Shown here in pieces: positions 8,679 to 16,737 of a stretch of 42,828 nt of DNA (the first letter of the stretch is position 1; each line of letters opens with the position of its first letter). The notes beneath the pieces are model-generated. The model worked only from the letters and a program-made list of their open reading frames with translations, was not told the DNA's origin and made no database searches. Where the stretch lies: contig CAYXHP010000078.1 in NCBI GenBank assembly GCA_964465015.1, positions 1 to 42,828 on the forward strand, in the 5' to 3' direction. This DNA comes from Humimonas sp964465015. GTDB taxonomy: Bacteria > Gemmatimonadota > Gemmatimonadetes > Palauibacterales > Palauibacteraceae. A program made the translations under genes and the position numbers.

Positions 8679-10271
8679 ATGGCCCCGGACGTCACCCGCG
8701 GCGGTAGCCAGAAGATTACGTACACGACCGCGAACGTGGACATGGAGGCGTTCCACGCGCGCTTCGACGAGGCGCTGGCGGAGGTGCGTTCCGCGGCGGG
8801 CGCCGACCACCCCCTGTACATCGGGGGACGGGAGGTCGAGGGCTCGCACGAGCCGCTCGTGGATGTGACCCCGATCGACACCTCGTTCGTGCTCGGACGC
8901 TTCGCCGCCGCGGGAGCCGAACAGGTGGGCGAGGCGGTGGCCGCCGCGCGGCGCGGTCGGGCCGAATGGACCCACCGGTCCTGGCGCGAGCGGATCGAAG
9001 TCCTCCGCAGGGCCTCCGCTCTCGTGCGGGAGCGGAAATACCGCCTGGCGGCCACCATGAGCCTCGAGGTCGGCAAGAGCCGGCTCGAGTCCATGGGGGA
9101 CGCCGAGGAGTCCGCCGACCTCATCGACTACTACTGCTCGCAGATGGAGGAGACGAACGGCTTCACCCGCGAGATGCCGCCGCTCACGGCCCACGAGCAC
9201 AACACCGACATCCTGCGGCCCTACGGGGTGTTCGCCTGCATCTCCCCGTTCAACTTCCCACTCGCTCTGTCGGCCGGAATGTCCTCCGCCGCGCTCGCGG
9301 CCGGGAACACGGTGGTCTACAAGCCCGCCGAGCAGGCGCCGTGGACGGGCCTTCTCCTGTACGAGATCTACATGGAGGCGGGGCTTCCCGCCGATGCTTT
9401 CGCCTACCTGACCGGACGCGGCGAGGAGGCCGGCGAGCCCCTGTGGCGACACCCCGGCGTGGACGGGGTCGTGTTCACGGGCTCGCGCGAGGTGGGGATG
9501 CGGATCCACCACGGCCTGAGCGCGGAGTGGATCAAGCCGTGCCTCATGGAGCTCGGGGGCAAGAATGCCGCGATCGTCATGGAGACGGCCGACCTCGACG
9601 CGGCCGCCGAGGGCGTCGCCCGTGGGGCCTGGGGCCTGCAGAACCAGAAGTGCAGCGCCACCTCGCGGGCGTACGTGCATCGCGACGTGGTCGAGGAGTT
9701 CACGCGCCTCCTGCTGGAGCGCACGCGGTCGGTCCAGGCCGGCGATCCCACGGAGCGCGACGTGAGCTTCGGGCCGCTCATCGAGCCCTCCTCGGTCGAG
9801 CGCTTCGAGCGCTCCGTCGCTCGGGCCCGGGAGGAGGGCGAGATCCTCACGGGCGGCCGGCGCCTCACCGAGGGCGCGCTGGCGAAGGGACTCTACGTGG
9901 AACCCACCGTGGCGAGGCTCCCCCTCTCGAGCGATCTGTTCATGGAGGAGCTGTTCGTCCCCTTCCTCGCCGTGGGCCAGGTCTCGGGACTGGACGAGGC
10001 GATCCGGGAGACCAACCGCGCTCCGTACGGCCTTACGAGCGGGATCTTCACGGGCCGGGACGAGGAGATCGAGCGCTTCTTCGACCAGGTGGAGGCGGGG
10101 GTCTGCTACGCCAACAAGCGCACCGGCGCCACGACGGGCGCCTGGCCGGGCTCGCAGCCCTTCTGCGGCTGGAAGGGGTCCGGCTCGACCGGCAAGGGGG
10201 GCTGCGGCCCTTACTACGTCGCCCAGTTCATGCGCGAGCAGAGTCGCACCGTGATCGGAGGCGAGTCGTGA
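8679..10271 (+). CDS. Semialdehyde dehydrogenase (P5C / aminoadipate semialdehyde dehydrogenase type)
   Basis: A 530-residue NAD(P)-dependent aldehyde dehydrogenase. The catalytic Cys325 lies in NQKCSATSR and the general base Glu291 in MELGGKN; the nucleotide-binding motif FTGSREVG and the acid-binding end YANKRTGATTGAWPGSQP then GWKGSGSTGKGG are intact. That C-terminal pattern is typical of 1-pyrroline-5-carboxylate (glutamate semialdehyde) dehydrogenases. With the divergent lysine-6-dehydrogenase-like gene, aminoadipate semialdehyde is an equally good candidate substrate. The ATG at 8679 follows GAAGGAGGA. It overlaps the aminotransferase by four bases (GTGA), so the two are translationally coupled. 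The ALDH class is certain; the choice between the five- and six-carbon substrate is not. Confidence 0.9.
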   Translation: MAPDVTRGGSQKITYTTANVDMEAFHARFDEALAEVRSAAGADHPLYIGGREVEGSHEPLVDVTPIDTSFVLGRFAAAGAEQVGEAVAAARRGRAEWTHRSWRERIEVLRRASALVRERKYRLAATMSLEVGKSRLESMGDAEESADLIDYYCSQMEETNGFTREMPPLTAHEHNTDILRPYGVFACISPFNFPLALSAGMSSAALAAGNTVVYKPAEQAPWTGLLLYEIYMEAGLPADAFAYLTGRGEEAGEPLWRHPGVDGVVFTGSREVGMRIHHGLSAEWIKPCLMELGGKNAAIVMETADLDAAAEGVARGAWGLQNQKCSATSRAYVHRDVVEEFTRLLLERTRSVQAGDPTERDVSFGPLIEPSSVERFERSVARAREEGEILTGGRRLTEGALAKGLYVEPTVARLPLSSDLFMEELFVPFLAVGQVSGLDEAIRETNRAPYGLTSGIFTGRDEEIERFFDQVEAGVCYANKRTGATTGAWPGSQPFCGWKGSGSTGKGGCGPYYVAQFMREQSRTVIGGES

Positions 10272-11599
10272 GCGAGCGGGACTACCCCCGGATCGTCGTC
10301 CCGCCTCCCGGCCCGCGTGCCCGGGAGGTGGTCGAGCGCGATGCCCGCTTCGCCTCCTCCTGCTACATCAAGGAGTACCCCCTCGTCGTGGCCCGGGGAC
10401 GGGGCGCCATGATCGAGGACGTGGACGGCAACCGGTTCCTGGACTTCATGGCCGGGATCGCGGTGGCGGCCACCGGCCACTCGCATCCCCGGGTCGTGAA
10501 GGCGATCCAGGACGCGGCGGCCGATTTCCTCCACATCTGCGGCAGCGACTTCCACTATCCGGGCCTCGCGGACCTGTGCGAGCGGCTGGCGCGCCTGGCT
10601 CCCGGCCCGAGCCCCAAACGGGTGTTCGTCACGAACTCGGGGACCGAGGCGGTGGAGGGTGCCATCAAGCTGGCCCGCCGGGCCACGGGGCGCACCGACC
10701 TCATCGCCTTCAAGGGCGCCTTCCACGGCCGCACGTACGGGGCCATGAGCCTCACCTCGAGCAAGGTGAAGCAGCGGGCAGGCTTCGGCCCCTTCCTCCC
10801 CGGCGTGCACCACGTCCCGTACGGGTACTGCTACCGCTGCGACTACGGGAAAGCCTACCCGGAGTGCGCGCTCCACTGCGTACGCACCCTGGAGGAGGAC
10901 CTCTTTCGCCGGGAGCTGTCACCGGCGGACGTGGCGGCGATCTTCGTCGAGCCACTCCAGGGCGAGGGTGGATACGTCCTGCCGCCGCCGGACTGGCTCC
11001 CGGCGCTGCGCGAGCTGTGCGACCGGCACGGCATCCTGCTCGTGCTGGACGAGATCCAGTCGGGGATCGGGCGGACGGGGAAAATGTTCGCGGCCGAGCA
11101 CACGGGCGTGGAACCGGACATCCTCCTGGCCGCCAAGGGCCTGGCGTCCGGGATGCCGATCGGGGCCATCATCGCCACCGAGGAGGTCACGCGCTGGGAC
11201 TCGGGATCGCACGGGTCGACGTTCGGCGGAAACCCGGTATGCTGTGCCGCGGCGCTCGCCACCCTGGACCTGGTCGAGGAGGGGCTGGCGGACCGGGCCG
11301 CCGCCATGGGCGAGCGCCTGATGGAGGGCGTCCGGGCGCTGCAGGCGGATTTCCCCGTGATCGGCGACGTACGGGGCCTCGGGCTGATGATCGGCGTCGA
11401 GTTCGTGCGCGACCGGGCCACCCGCGAGCCGGCGCCGGAGATCGTCCCCGCGCTCGAGAGAGCCGCCTTCGCCCGGGGCCTCCTCGTGCTCGGCTGTGGA
11501 AAGAGCACCCTGAGGCTGGCACCTCCGCTGGTCGTCGACGAGCGGGACATCGACGCGGGCCTCGGCCTCCTTCGCGAGTGCCTGGCGGACGTGACCTGA
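10268..11599 (+). CDS. Class III PLP-dependent aminotransferase with four-Cys insert
   Basis: A 443-residue fold-type-I PLP enzyme. NSGTEAVEGAIKLAR binds the cofactor phosphate, LLVLDEIQSGIGRTGKMF holds the PLP-ring Asp, and Lys290 in AAKGLASGMP is the Schiff-base lysine. Between them lies an insert with cysteines at 188, 191, 200 and 204 (C-x2-C-x8-C-x3-C), a pattern I associate with archaeal-type 4-aminobutyrate/ornithine aminotransferases and related omega-amino-acid racemases. The GTG start overlaps the dehydrogenase stop. It may transaminate lysine, ornithine or 2-aminoadipate, supplying or removing intermediates around the semialdehyde. Racemase activity cannot be excluded from sequence alone. 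Confidence 0.9.
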   Translation: MSERDYPRIVVPPPGPRAREVVERDARFASSCYIKEYPLVVARGRGAMIEDVDGNRFLDFMAGIAVAATGHSHPRVVKAIQDAAADFLHICGSDFHYPGLADLCERLARLAPGPSPKRVFVTNSGTEAVEGAIKLARRATGRTDLIAFKGAFHGRTYGAMSLTSSKVKQRAGFGPFLPGVHHVPYGYCYRCDYGKAYPECALHCVRTLEEDLFRRELSPADVAAIFVEPLQGEGGYVLPPPDWLPALRELCDRHGILLVLDEIQSGIGRTGKMFAAEHTGVEPDILLAAKGLASGMPIGAIIATEEVTRWDSGSHGSTFGGNPVCCAAALATLDLVEEGLADRAAAMGERLMEGVRALQADFPVIGDVRGLGLMIGVEFVRDRATREPAPEIVPALERAAFARGLLVLGCGKSTLRLAPPLVVDERDIDAGLGLLRECLADVT

Positions 11600-11631
11600 C
11601 CCTGCTCCGGCCGCAGGTGTAGGACGCAGAC

Positions 11632-12264
11632 ATGCCCAACGAGCCACGCAGGACCGGGGAGGGACGGAGGTTCGAGCTCGTCCTCATGCGGCTCAATCCG
11701 CCCACGCCCCGCACGGTCGCGCTCATCGCGAAGCACGCCACGCCGGAGAGCTACCACTGGCTCCTGATGGCCGGCCGGGAGCATGGCGGCCTCGATCCGC
11801 TCGCCCGCCTCCTGGCGGTGGCCTACCTGGACGAGGCCTCGGGTCTGCTGGGCCGCGGCGACCCTCGCTGGGCCGTTCCCCGCGCCTATCTTCGGCCCGA
11901 TGGGAAGCTCCATACCCGCGACCGTCCGCGGCCGGACGACCCCGGGCTCCCCGAGGTGGTCGAGCGGGAGCTGGTCCGGATCGCGGCGTGGCTGCGCGCC
12001 CGCCACGAGCCCTATCTGTCCGACCTCAGCGGGGCGCTCCGCGGCGACCTCCGCGATGAGCGCTTCGTGCCGCTCTCGGCCGAAGAGGCGCGGCGGCGCG
12101 GCTTCGCGGACCCGACCGGCCGCAGCCTCCTGGCGCCCCGCCCACCCCCGATCGTGGTCCGCACCGCGGCGCCGGAGTGCGAGGAGGAGGGTGCGGATCG
12201 GGAGTGGGCACGGGATCCGGCGTGGCGGCTGCCATGGCGGAGGTTCGCCAGCGGGCACAGGTAG
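11632..12264 (+). CDS. Hypothetical protein, third gene of the plus arm
   Basis: A 210-residue protein I do not recognise. It is soluble, Arg- and Pro-rich, without signal peptide or membrane segment. The start MPNEPRRTGEGRRFELVLMRL is followed by helical stretches (ESYHWLLMAGREHGG, LARLLAVAYLDEASGLL) and an Arg/Glu-rich tail. It lies 32 bases after the aminotransferase stop with a TAGGAC element seven bases before the ATG, so it is probably in the same operon. Codon use is typical of its neighbours, which favours a real gene. No function is proposed. Confidence 0.55.
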   Translation: MPNEPRRTGEGRRFELVLMRLNPPTPRTVALIAKHATPESYHWLLMAGREHGGLDPLARLLAVAYLDEASGLLGRGDPRWAVPRAYLRPDGKLHTRDRPRPDDPGLPEVVERELVRIAAWLRARHEPYLSDLSGALRGDLRDERFVPLSAEEARRRGFADPTGRSLLAPRPPPIVVRTAAPECEEEGADREWARDPAWRLPWRRFASGHR

Positions 12265-12306
12265 CACGGGGGACGATGCCCCGCCCGGGGCGCCCGCGCG
12301 CCGAGC

Positions 12307-12341
12307 CGCTCCCGGAAGGGGGCGCCGGGCGATCGGGAGCG
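12307..12341. terminator. Hairpin between convergent genes
   Basis: CGCTCCCG (12307-12314) pairs perfectly with CGGGAGCG (12334-12341) around a G-rich 19-base loop. It lies between the stops at 12264 (plus) and 12365 (minus). No T tract follows on either strand, so termination is a guess from position. Confidence 0.35.
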
Positions 12342-12364
12342 TGTGACACCGGGCCGGCCGGCTT

Positions 12365-12862
12365 TCAGCCCCCCGGGCGCTCCCGGTAGAAGCGGATGAG
12401 GTCCGTGGAGGGCGGCGTCGCACCCAGCTGACGGAGCATCGTCACCACCTGTCCCCGGTGGTAGGTGGCGTGGTTGACGACGTGCCGGAGCATCTGGGCC
12501 ATGGTGCTCGTCCACGGACGGCCGCTCGTGTCCCGGTAGTCCACGCGGCGCTGCAGGTCTTGGTCGGTGAGCTCCTCCAGGAATCCCGCCCGTTCAGCCC
12601 GGACCTCGAGCCAGCGCGCACGGACCCCATCCAGGGTCCCCAGGTCCCAGTCGGCCGGCGTACCCGTGGGAGACCGGCCGAGCCAGCGCTCCAACCAGAC
12701 CCAGTCCGCCGAGAGGATGTGAGCGAGGGTGTCCAGGACGGAGGGGAAGCTGCTGCCCAGGTCCCGGGTGAGATCGTCGCGACCCAGACGGGCCGCGGCT
12801 GTAAGAATTCGGTTTGTCGCCCATGCGTCGTAGGCCTGCAGCTCGCGGACCTCTTCGATCAC
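12365..12862 (-). CDS. DinB/YfiT-like four-helix metalloprotein
   Basis: The 165-residue product starts MIEEVRELQAYDAWATNRIL, the usual opening of DinB-fold proteins. The three-histidine metal site is visible: His48 in LAHILSADWVW, then His131 and His135 in HVVNHATYHRGQV. Family members bind divalent metals or act as thiol-dependent transferases; the precise reaction is unknown. A GTG start at 12862 is preceded by a TAGGTG element. It is separated by 69 bases from the barrel-like gene upstream. A short run of A/T-rich codons sits at residues 16-21, but the rest has the local codon bias. Confidence 0.9.
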   Translation of the reverse strand: MIEEVRELQAYDAWATNRILTAAARLGRDDLTRDLGSSFPSVLDTLAHILSADWVWLERWLGRSPTGTPADWDLGTLDGVRARWLEVRAERAGFLEELTDQDLQRRVDYRDTSGRPWTSTMAQMLRHVVNHATYHRGQVVTMLRQLGATPPSTDLIRFYRERPGG

Positions 12863-12931
12863 GGCGGCACCTAGGATGGGGACCGCCGCGGGCCGGCCGG
12901 CGGCCGGCCCGCGGTCCGTCCCGTCACGGCG

Positions 12932-13579
12932 TCAGATACCGACGCCGAGCCCGAAGGTGAAGACGGGGTTCGCCCCGCTGAGCGTGACGATCGAGACGTC
13001 CCCGCTCGCGAACACGTGGGCGTTCCCGACGGCCAGACCGCCATCGAGGTTGAAGAAGGTCGTCGTGTGCGACGAAGACGTGCTCGCCGTCACGTCGAAC
13101 GTGTTCCGGTCCAGCATGCCAAGGACCGACCCGAACGGGGCCACGGTCACGGCCGAGCTGGTGGGCAGCGGAATGCCCGCCGCCAGTCCGGCGCCGGCGA
13201 TGAGGTCGTGCTCGCCCAGCGTGCTACCCGCCTTGTTGGACAGCCACTCATACCCGAGGGTCCCGACGGGGCACACCGACGCCTTGGATGACTGCATGGG
13301 GACCTTCACGGCCACCGTACCGCCGAAGCCCGTGAAGGCCAAATCGCTCTGGTTGACGAACGTGTGGTCCACGTAGCCCTGGACGGCCACGGGGTTGTCG
13401 AGGTTGCCGCCCACGACGCCCGTGGCGACCCACGAGCCGCTCGTGAACCCGGCGCTGCCGGCCACGTAACCGTGCCCGGCGGCCGCGGTGTTGCCCAGGC
13501 AGGCCTGGGCGCGGAGCCCGAGCGGCGCCGCCGCGAGGCCCACGATCGCCACGAAGATCGTCGCACGAAGCTTGTTCAT
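12932..13579 (-). CDS. Exported protein, probable outer-membrane beta-barrel
   Basis: A 215-residue protein with a clear signal peptide (Lys/Arg start, core IFVAIVGLAAAPLG, cut near LRAQA). The mature part is rich in Gly, Ser, Thr and Val and alternates polar and hydrophobic residues, as in small outer-membrane barrels; it ends with TFGLGVGI. Two cysteines (in AQACLGN and ASVCPVG) could pair in the periplasm. The ATG at 13579 has GGGAGG six bases upstream and is preferred to the ATG at 13648. No specific family is recognised. It appears to be a single gene with its own upstream region. Confidence 0.65.
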   Translation of the reverse strand: MNKLRATIFVAIVGLAAAPLGLRAQACLGNTAAAGHGYVAGSAGFTSGSWVATGVVGGNLDNPVAVQGYVDHTFVNQSDLAFTGFGGTVAVKVPMQSSKASVCPVGTLGYEWLSNKAGSTLGEHDLIAGAGLAAGIPLPTSSAVTVAPFGSVLGMLDRNTFDVTASTSSSHTTTFFNLDGGLAVGNAHVFASGDVSIVTLSGANPVFTFGLGVGI

Positions 13580-13693
13580 GATCGCCTCCCACTGGAATGA
13601 AATCCGGCCGGCGCGGATGGCCGCGATGAACTCACCCCGGGTAGCCACGGCTCGGGGGGCCGTACGGAGCGTCCTCTGCCTTCTGCGTGAAAT

Positions 13694-13712
13694 CGGTCAG
13701 GGACATTGACCG
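13694..13712. promoter_or_regulatory. Operator-like inverted repeat
   Basis: CGGTCA and TGACCG form a perfect 6-bp dyad with a 7-base spacer, 115 bases upstream of the barrel-like gene start. The size and spacing would suit a dimeric regulator, but no regulator gene is adjacent. Confidence 0.3.
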
Positions 13713-13829
13713 GAAGTGCGAAGCCGCCCTACCCGGGGCGGGTACGTGCTCTGCGCTTCGCGTGCTCGGCCGCCGTCCGGCGACCGAACGTTCAAAATAT
13801 CGCGGTTCCGCGTGCCCCTGTAAAGCCCT

Positions 13830-13873
13830 GCCGAACCCGGATCTAGGACTGAAGAGTCCTAGCCGGGTTCGGC
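13830..13873. terminator. Strong 44-base hairpin downstream of the small membrane protein
   Basis: GCCGAACCCGG (13830-13840) pairs with CCGGGTTCGGC (13863-13873); inside it CTAGGACT pairs with AGTCCTAG across a GAAG loop, with only a two-base AT bulge, giving 19 base pairs. It begins 15 bases beyond the stop of the minus-strand gene at 13888. There is no T tract, so it may be a hairpin-only terminator, an RNA-stabilising end or a repeat element. Confidence 0.5.
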
Positions 13874-13887
13874 TGGCTGGCGTGCCG

Positions 13888-14145
13888 CTACTCCCAGGGA
13901 TCCTCCGGGCGATCCCATGTCTCGCCCCAGAACCGTTCCTCCTCCCGGCGCGCCGCCTCCTCGTCCAGGCGACCCGGGTCGTCGGAGGGCACGAACCCCT
14001 CCTCCTCGATGCGCCGCACGATGTCGTCGGTCACCTCGGGCGGCCCGCGGCGAAGCGCCCTGCGAATGCGCCACCGCAACACGATCCCGGCTCCGAGGAG
14101 AAGAAGCGCCCCGGCCCCGAAGAGGAGTCCAACCATCAGCGGCAC
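13888..14145 (-). CDS. Small single-span membrane protein
   Basis: An 85-residue protein with one N-terminal hydrophobic segment (GLLFGAGALLLLGAGIVL), then a basic stretch RWRIRRALRRG and an acidic tail ending in WDRPEDPWE. The topology suggests a membrane anchor with a charged cytoplasmic tail. It lies 49 bases after the four-helix membrane protein gene and is probably cotranscribed. The GTG at 14145 is used; an ATG three codons later (14136) is also possible. No family is recognised. Confidence 0.6.
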   Translation of the reverse strand: MPLMVGLLFGAGALLLLGAGIVLRWRIRRALRRGPPEVTDDIVRRIEEEGFVPSDDPGRLDEEAARREEERFWGETWDRPEDPWE

Positions 14146-14194
14146 CCGCCCCGCGGGTGCGACGATGGACCGGGGTGGGTGCCGACGATGCCGC

Positions 14195-14755
14195 CTATCG
14201 CGGCCACAGCCAGCCGAAGGTGCCCGCCGTCAGCAACCCGTAGATGAGGCCGTCGACCGTGGCCTTCACGGTGAGGCTCCAGGCCCGGCGGTACCAGATC
14301 GACATCTGCCACAGCGCGAGCGAGTAGCCGATGAAGGTCGTCGCCCCGACGAAGCGGAACACGGCCAGGTAGTCGCTTCCGGGCGGGAGCGCCCGGCCCG
14401 CGATGTAGGCGCCGAACAGGCTCACCACCGCCGAGTAGACGAACCACATCGACAGGCTCCGCGCCATGTTCATGACGCCGGGGGGCATGACGGTCATGAC
14501 GAGCACGGGGCCGCGGCTCAGCTTCTCCCGGAACTCGGGCGCACCCAGCTCCCCGCGCGTGCCGGGCCGAGGAATCATGTAGTCCCCCGGCGCGAGCCCG
14601 AACGGACGCAGGGCGTCCTGGATCCGGTCCTGCTCGGGCAAGGTCGGATAGTCGTTCTTGTGCCAGGGGAGCACCATGTGGATGACGCTGCTCACCACGA
14701 AGACGATGACGGCCGACAGCAGGATCGCGAGCCACAGCGCGGACAGGGGCGTCAT
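14195..14755 (-). CDS. Four-helix membrane protein of unknown function
   Basis: A 186-residue protein with about four hydrophobic segments: ALWLAILLSAVIVFVVSSVI at the N-terminus, one near MWFVYSAVVSLFGAYIAG, one near FRFVGATTFIGYSLALW and the C-terminal LIYGLLTAGTFGWLW. Between helices one and two is a conserved-looking stretch HMVLPWHKNDYPTLPEQD. The ATG at 14755 has GGAGG upstream; earlier codons lack a ribosome site. I know of no function for this type. It sits between the potassium channel gene and the small membrane protein on the same strand. Confidence 0.72.
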   Translation of the reverse strand: MTPLSALWLAILLSAVIVFVVSSVIHMVLPWHKNDYPTLPEQDRIQDALRPFGLAPGDYMIPRPGTRGELGAPEFREKLSRGPVLVMTVMPPGVMNMARSLSMWFVYSAVVSLFGAYIAGRALPPGSDYLAVFRFVGATTFIGYSLALWQMSIWYRRAWSLTVKATVDGLIYGLLTAGTFGWLWPR

Positions 14756-14905
14756 GGGAGCCTCCGGGGCGGGGGAAACGATGCCGGGAGCGTGGCTGCA
14801 GCATAGACCCGGGCGGACGGCGGCGGTAGGGTGCGCCACCCAGCAGCTGCGGCCCGTCGCCGGCCGGGGCGCCGTGTCGGCCGCCCGCGGATCCCGGACG
14901 ACCTC

Positions 14906-15904
14906 CTAAAGTCCACCGGGCGGCGGAGGCCCATCATCGGGTAGCTCGGTCTCGTGGATGCGACGCACGTCGATCCCGACCACGCCCTGCGCAGTTCGTT
15001 CGTAGATGTCGGTGAAGCGCACGTCCGGCTCGACCTCGTCGGCCCGATAGGACGTGCGTACCAGCACGGGCGCCGCGTGAGCCTCGTCGATGGCGCGCAC
15101 CTGGACCAGGAACTCGGCCGCCTCGCCAACCAGCTGCCGATGGTCCTTGCCGTACAGCGGACTCGCCTCGTCGATCGGATGAACGACCGTCCAGTGGAGC
15201 GGAAAGAAGGCGATCTGATCCCGCTCGAGCCGCAGGCGACGAAATCGGCGGGCCACCCGGTCCCCGCGGCGCTCCAGGTAGGTGTAGGCGGCCTCGACCT
15301 CCACCTCGAACAGCTCGTCGCGCGAGGCGTTGACCAGCCGGAACTCGAAGGCTTTTCCGCTGCCGTACGGAGCGATGACGGCGTGCTCGCTGAAGCGGAC
15401 ACGGGCCTGCGGTCGGGCGAGGCGGGCGAAGAAGAGCGCGGCCACGACCGCGAATCCGCCCAGGCCCAGCAGCGCCTCCGCACTGGCCAGCACGTTGGCG
15501 GCGACGCCGGAAGGCGCCAGCGTCCCGTAGCCCACCGTGGTCAGCGTCTGGACGCTGAAGAAGAAGCTATCCAGGAAGCGGCCGCCGACGTCGGTGGCAC
15601 GCGAGCCGGCCAGGGCCCCGGCCCCACACAGCAGATAGGCGCCGGCGAACAGGAGGTTCACCCCCAGGTAGGCGGCGGCGACCAGCAGGTAGAACTGCCA
15701 CCAGTCGATCCGGTGGAGGAGGCCGTACAGGCTCACCGAGCCGAGGCGCGACTGCCCCTTCCGAACCAGATTGTACGACCCGTCGCGCTCGAGGAGTCGA
15801 ACCCACGGCTCGTTCGCCACGCGCGCGCCGAAGCCCAGGTCGCGCAGGGCTTCCAGGCGAGGGTTCGAAGGGGCGGACGAGTCGGCGGGCGGACGAGCAG
15901 CCAT
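14906..15904 (-). CDS. KirBac-type inward-rectifier potassium channel
   Basis: The 332-residue protein has an amphipathic slide region (HRIDWWQF), an outer helix (FYLLVAAAYLGVNLLFAGAY), a pore loop with the selectivity filter TTVGYGTLAP (TVGYG at 123-127), and an inner helix with hinge glycines (ALLGLGGFAVVAALFFARLA). The C-terminal half is the immunoglobulin-like cytoplasmic domain of Kir channels (ARVRFSEHAVIAPYG; FPLHWTVVHPIDEASPL). This is the full KirBac architecture and length. The ATG at 15904 has GGAGA six bases upstream; the ATG pair at 15961 would sit on a possible -10 element. It transports potassium passively across the inner membrane. Confidence 0.93.
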   Translation of the reverse strand: MAARPPADSSAPSNPRLEALRDLGFGARVANEPWVRLLERDGSYNLVRKGQSRLGSVSLYGLLHRIDWWQFYLLVAAAYLGVNLLFAGAYLLCGAGALAGSRATDVGGRFLDSFFFSVQTLTTVGYGTLAPSGVAANVLASAEALLGLGGFAVVAALFFARLARPQARVRFSEHAVIAPYGSGKAFEFRLVNASRDELFEVEVEAAYTYLERRGDRVARRFRRLRLERDQIAFFPLHWTVVHPIDEASPLYGKDHRQLVGEAAEFLVQVRAIDEAHAAPVLVRTSYRADEVEPDVRFTDIYERTAQGVVGIDVRRIHETELPDDGPPPPGGL

Positions 15905-15956
15905 GGTGTCTCCGCGTGATGGATCGAGGACGATGCGGCCGAAGCGGCCGGACTCC

Positions 15957-15962
15957 ATCATA
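15957..15962 (-). promoter_or_regulatory. Candidate -10 element of the potassium channel gene
   Basis: TATGAT on the minus strand lies about 50 bases before the preferred start at 15904. No good -35 hexamer is found. If used, it argues against translation from the ATG at 15961. Confidence 0.3.
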
Positions 15963-16107
15963 CGTGGAACGCACTCCGCTCGCGCCCTCGCGGACCCGTC
16001 CAGGCCCGCCGAGGTTACGGCGTGGTGAAAAGCCGGCGTCGAGGTCGTTCCGGGGCCTCCCGGGGGACCACGAGCGACGGCGACGACCTCCCGGCGAAGG
16101 AGCCACG

Positions 16108-16596
16108 GTGGGCCATCGGGTGTTCACGGTGCAGGAAGCCAACGACCTGCTTCCCCACATGCGGCGGGCCCTGCGCACCATCCGGGAGACCCAGGATGCG
16201 GCCGAGGGCACCTTCGAGCGGCTCCAGATCCTGGACGCCCTGTGGGGCGAGGAGGCCCTCCGGCCGGAGAATCCCGACCACGAAGAGTTCGCGGAGCTCC
16301 GGGCTCGCCTCGCCGAGGCCGCTCGCTCAGTGCAGGCCACGGTCGAGTCGGAGATCCGGGCGCTGGGCGTCCGGTTTCCGGTCGGCGGCCTCGAACACGG
16401 GCTCCTCGATTTCCCCACCACCTGGGAGGGTCGCTGGGTTTACCTGTGCTGGCACTCGGGCGAGGACCGGGTGCGCCACTGGCACGAGGTGGACGCCGGC
16501 TATCGCGGGCGCCACCGTATCACCGGGGAGCAGGCCCGGCGCATGGGACGCGAGGACGACCCTGGCGCGCTGGACGACTCGAGCCTGGACTTCTAG
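16108..16596 (+). CDS. DUF2203 family protein
   Basis: The 162-residue product opens with VFTVQEANDLLPHMRRAL, the usual start of DUF2203 proteins, and ends in the typical module GRWVYLCWHSGEDRVRHWHEVDAGYRGR. Residues between are helical and charged. The function of the family is unknown. A GTG start at 16108 has AAGGAG five bases upstream. It follows the divergent potassium channel gene and precedes the secreted phosphatase-fold lipoprotein by 141 bases; no functional link is evident. Confidence 0.87.
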   Translation: MGHRVFTVQEANDLLPHMRRALRTIRETQDAAEGTFERLQILDALWGEEALRPENPDHEEFAELRARLAEAARSVQATVESEIRALGVRFPVGGLEHGLLDFPTTWEGRWVYLCWHSGEDRVRHWHEVDAGYRGRHRITGEQARRMGREDDPGALDDSSLDF

Positions 16597-16737
16597 GCCG
16601 GGCCCCTCCTTCCGCAGCCCGGCGGCGAGTGCGGACCGCCGCTTTACTCTCGCTTGATGCACCGGAGGCACCCTGGACGCGGAGGCCGGCGTCCCACCGA
16701 CGCCGCGGCCGTTTCACCCCGTCGCGAGGAGCTTCCC

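Larger units (their letters stand above)
13580..13887. other. Intergenic region with dyad and long hairpin
   Basis: No supported gene lies in these 308 bases. They hold the ribosome site of the barrel-like gene, a CGGTCA/TGACCG dyad at 13694-13712, a locally A/T-richer stretch near 13792-13803, and the 44-base hairpin at 13830-13873. Confidence 0.6.

Noticed and set aside
13840..13885. tRNA-like fragment, with GGTTCG and a GAA in a loop.
   Set aside because: No D arm or acceptor stem can be drawn, the anticodon loop size is wrong, and the bases are explained by a long perfect hairpin.
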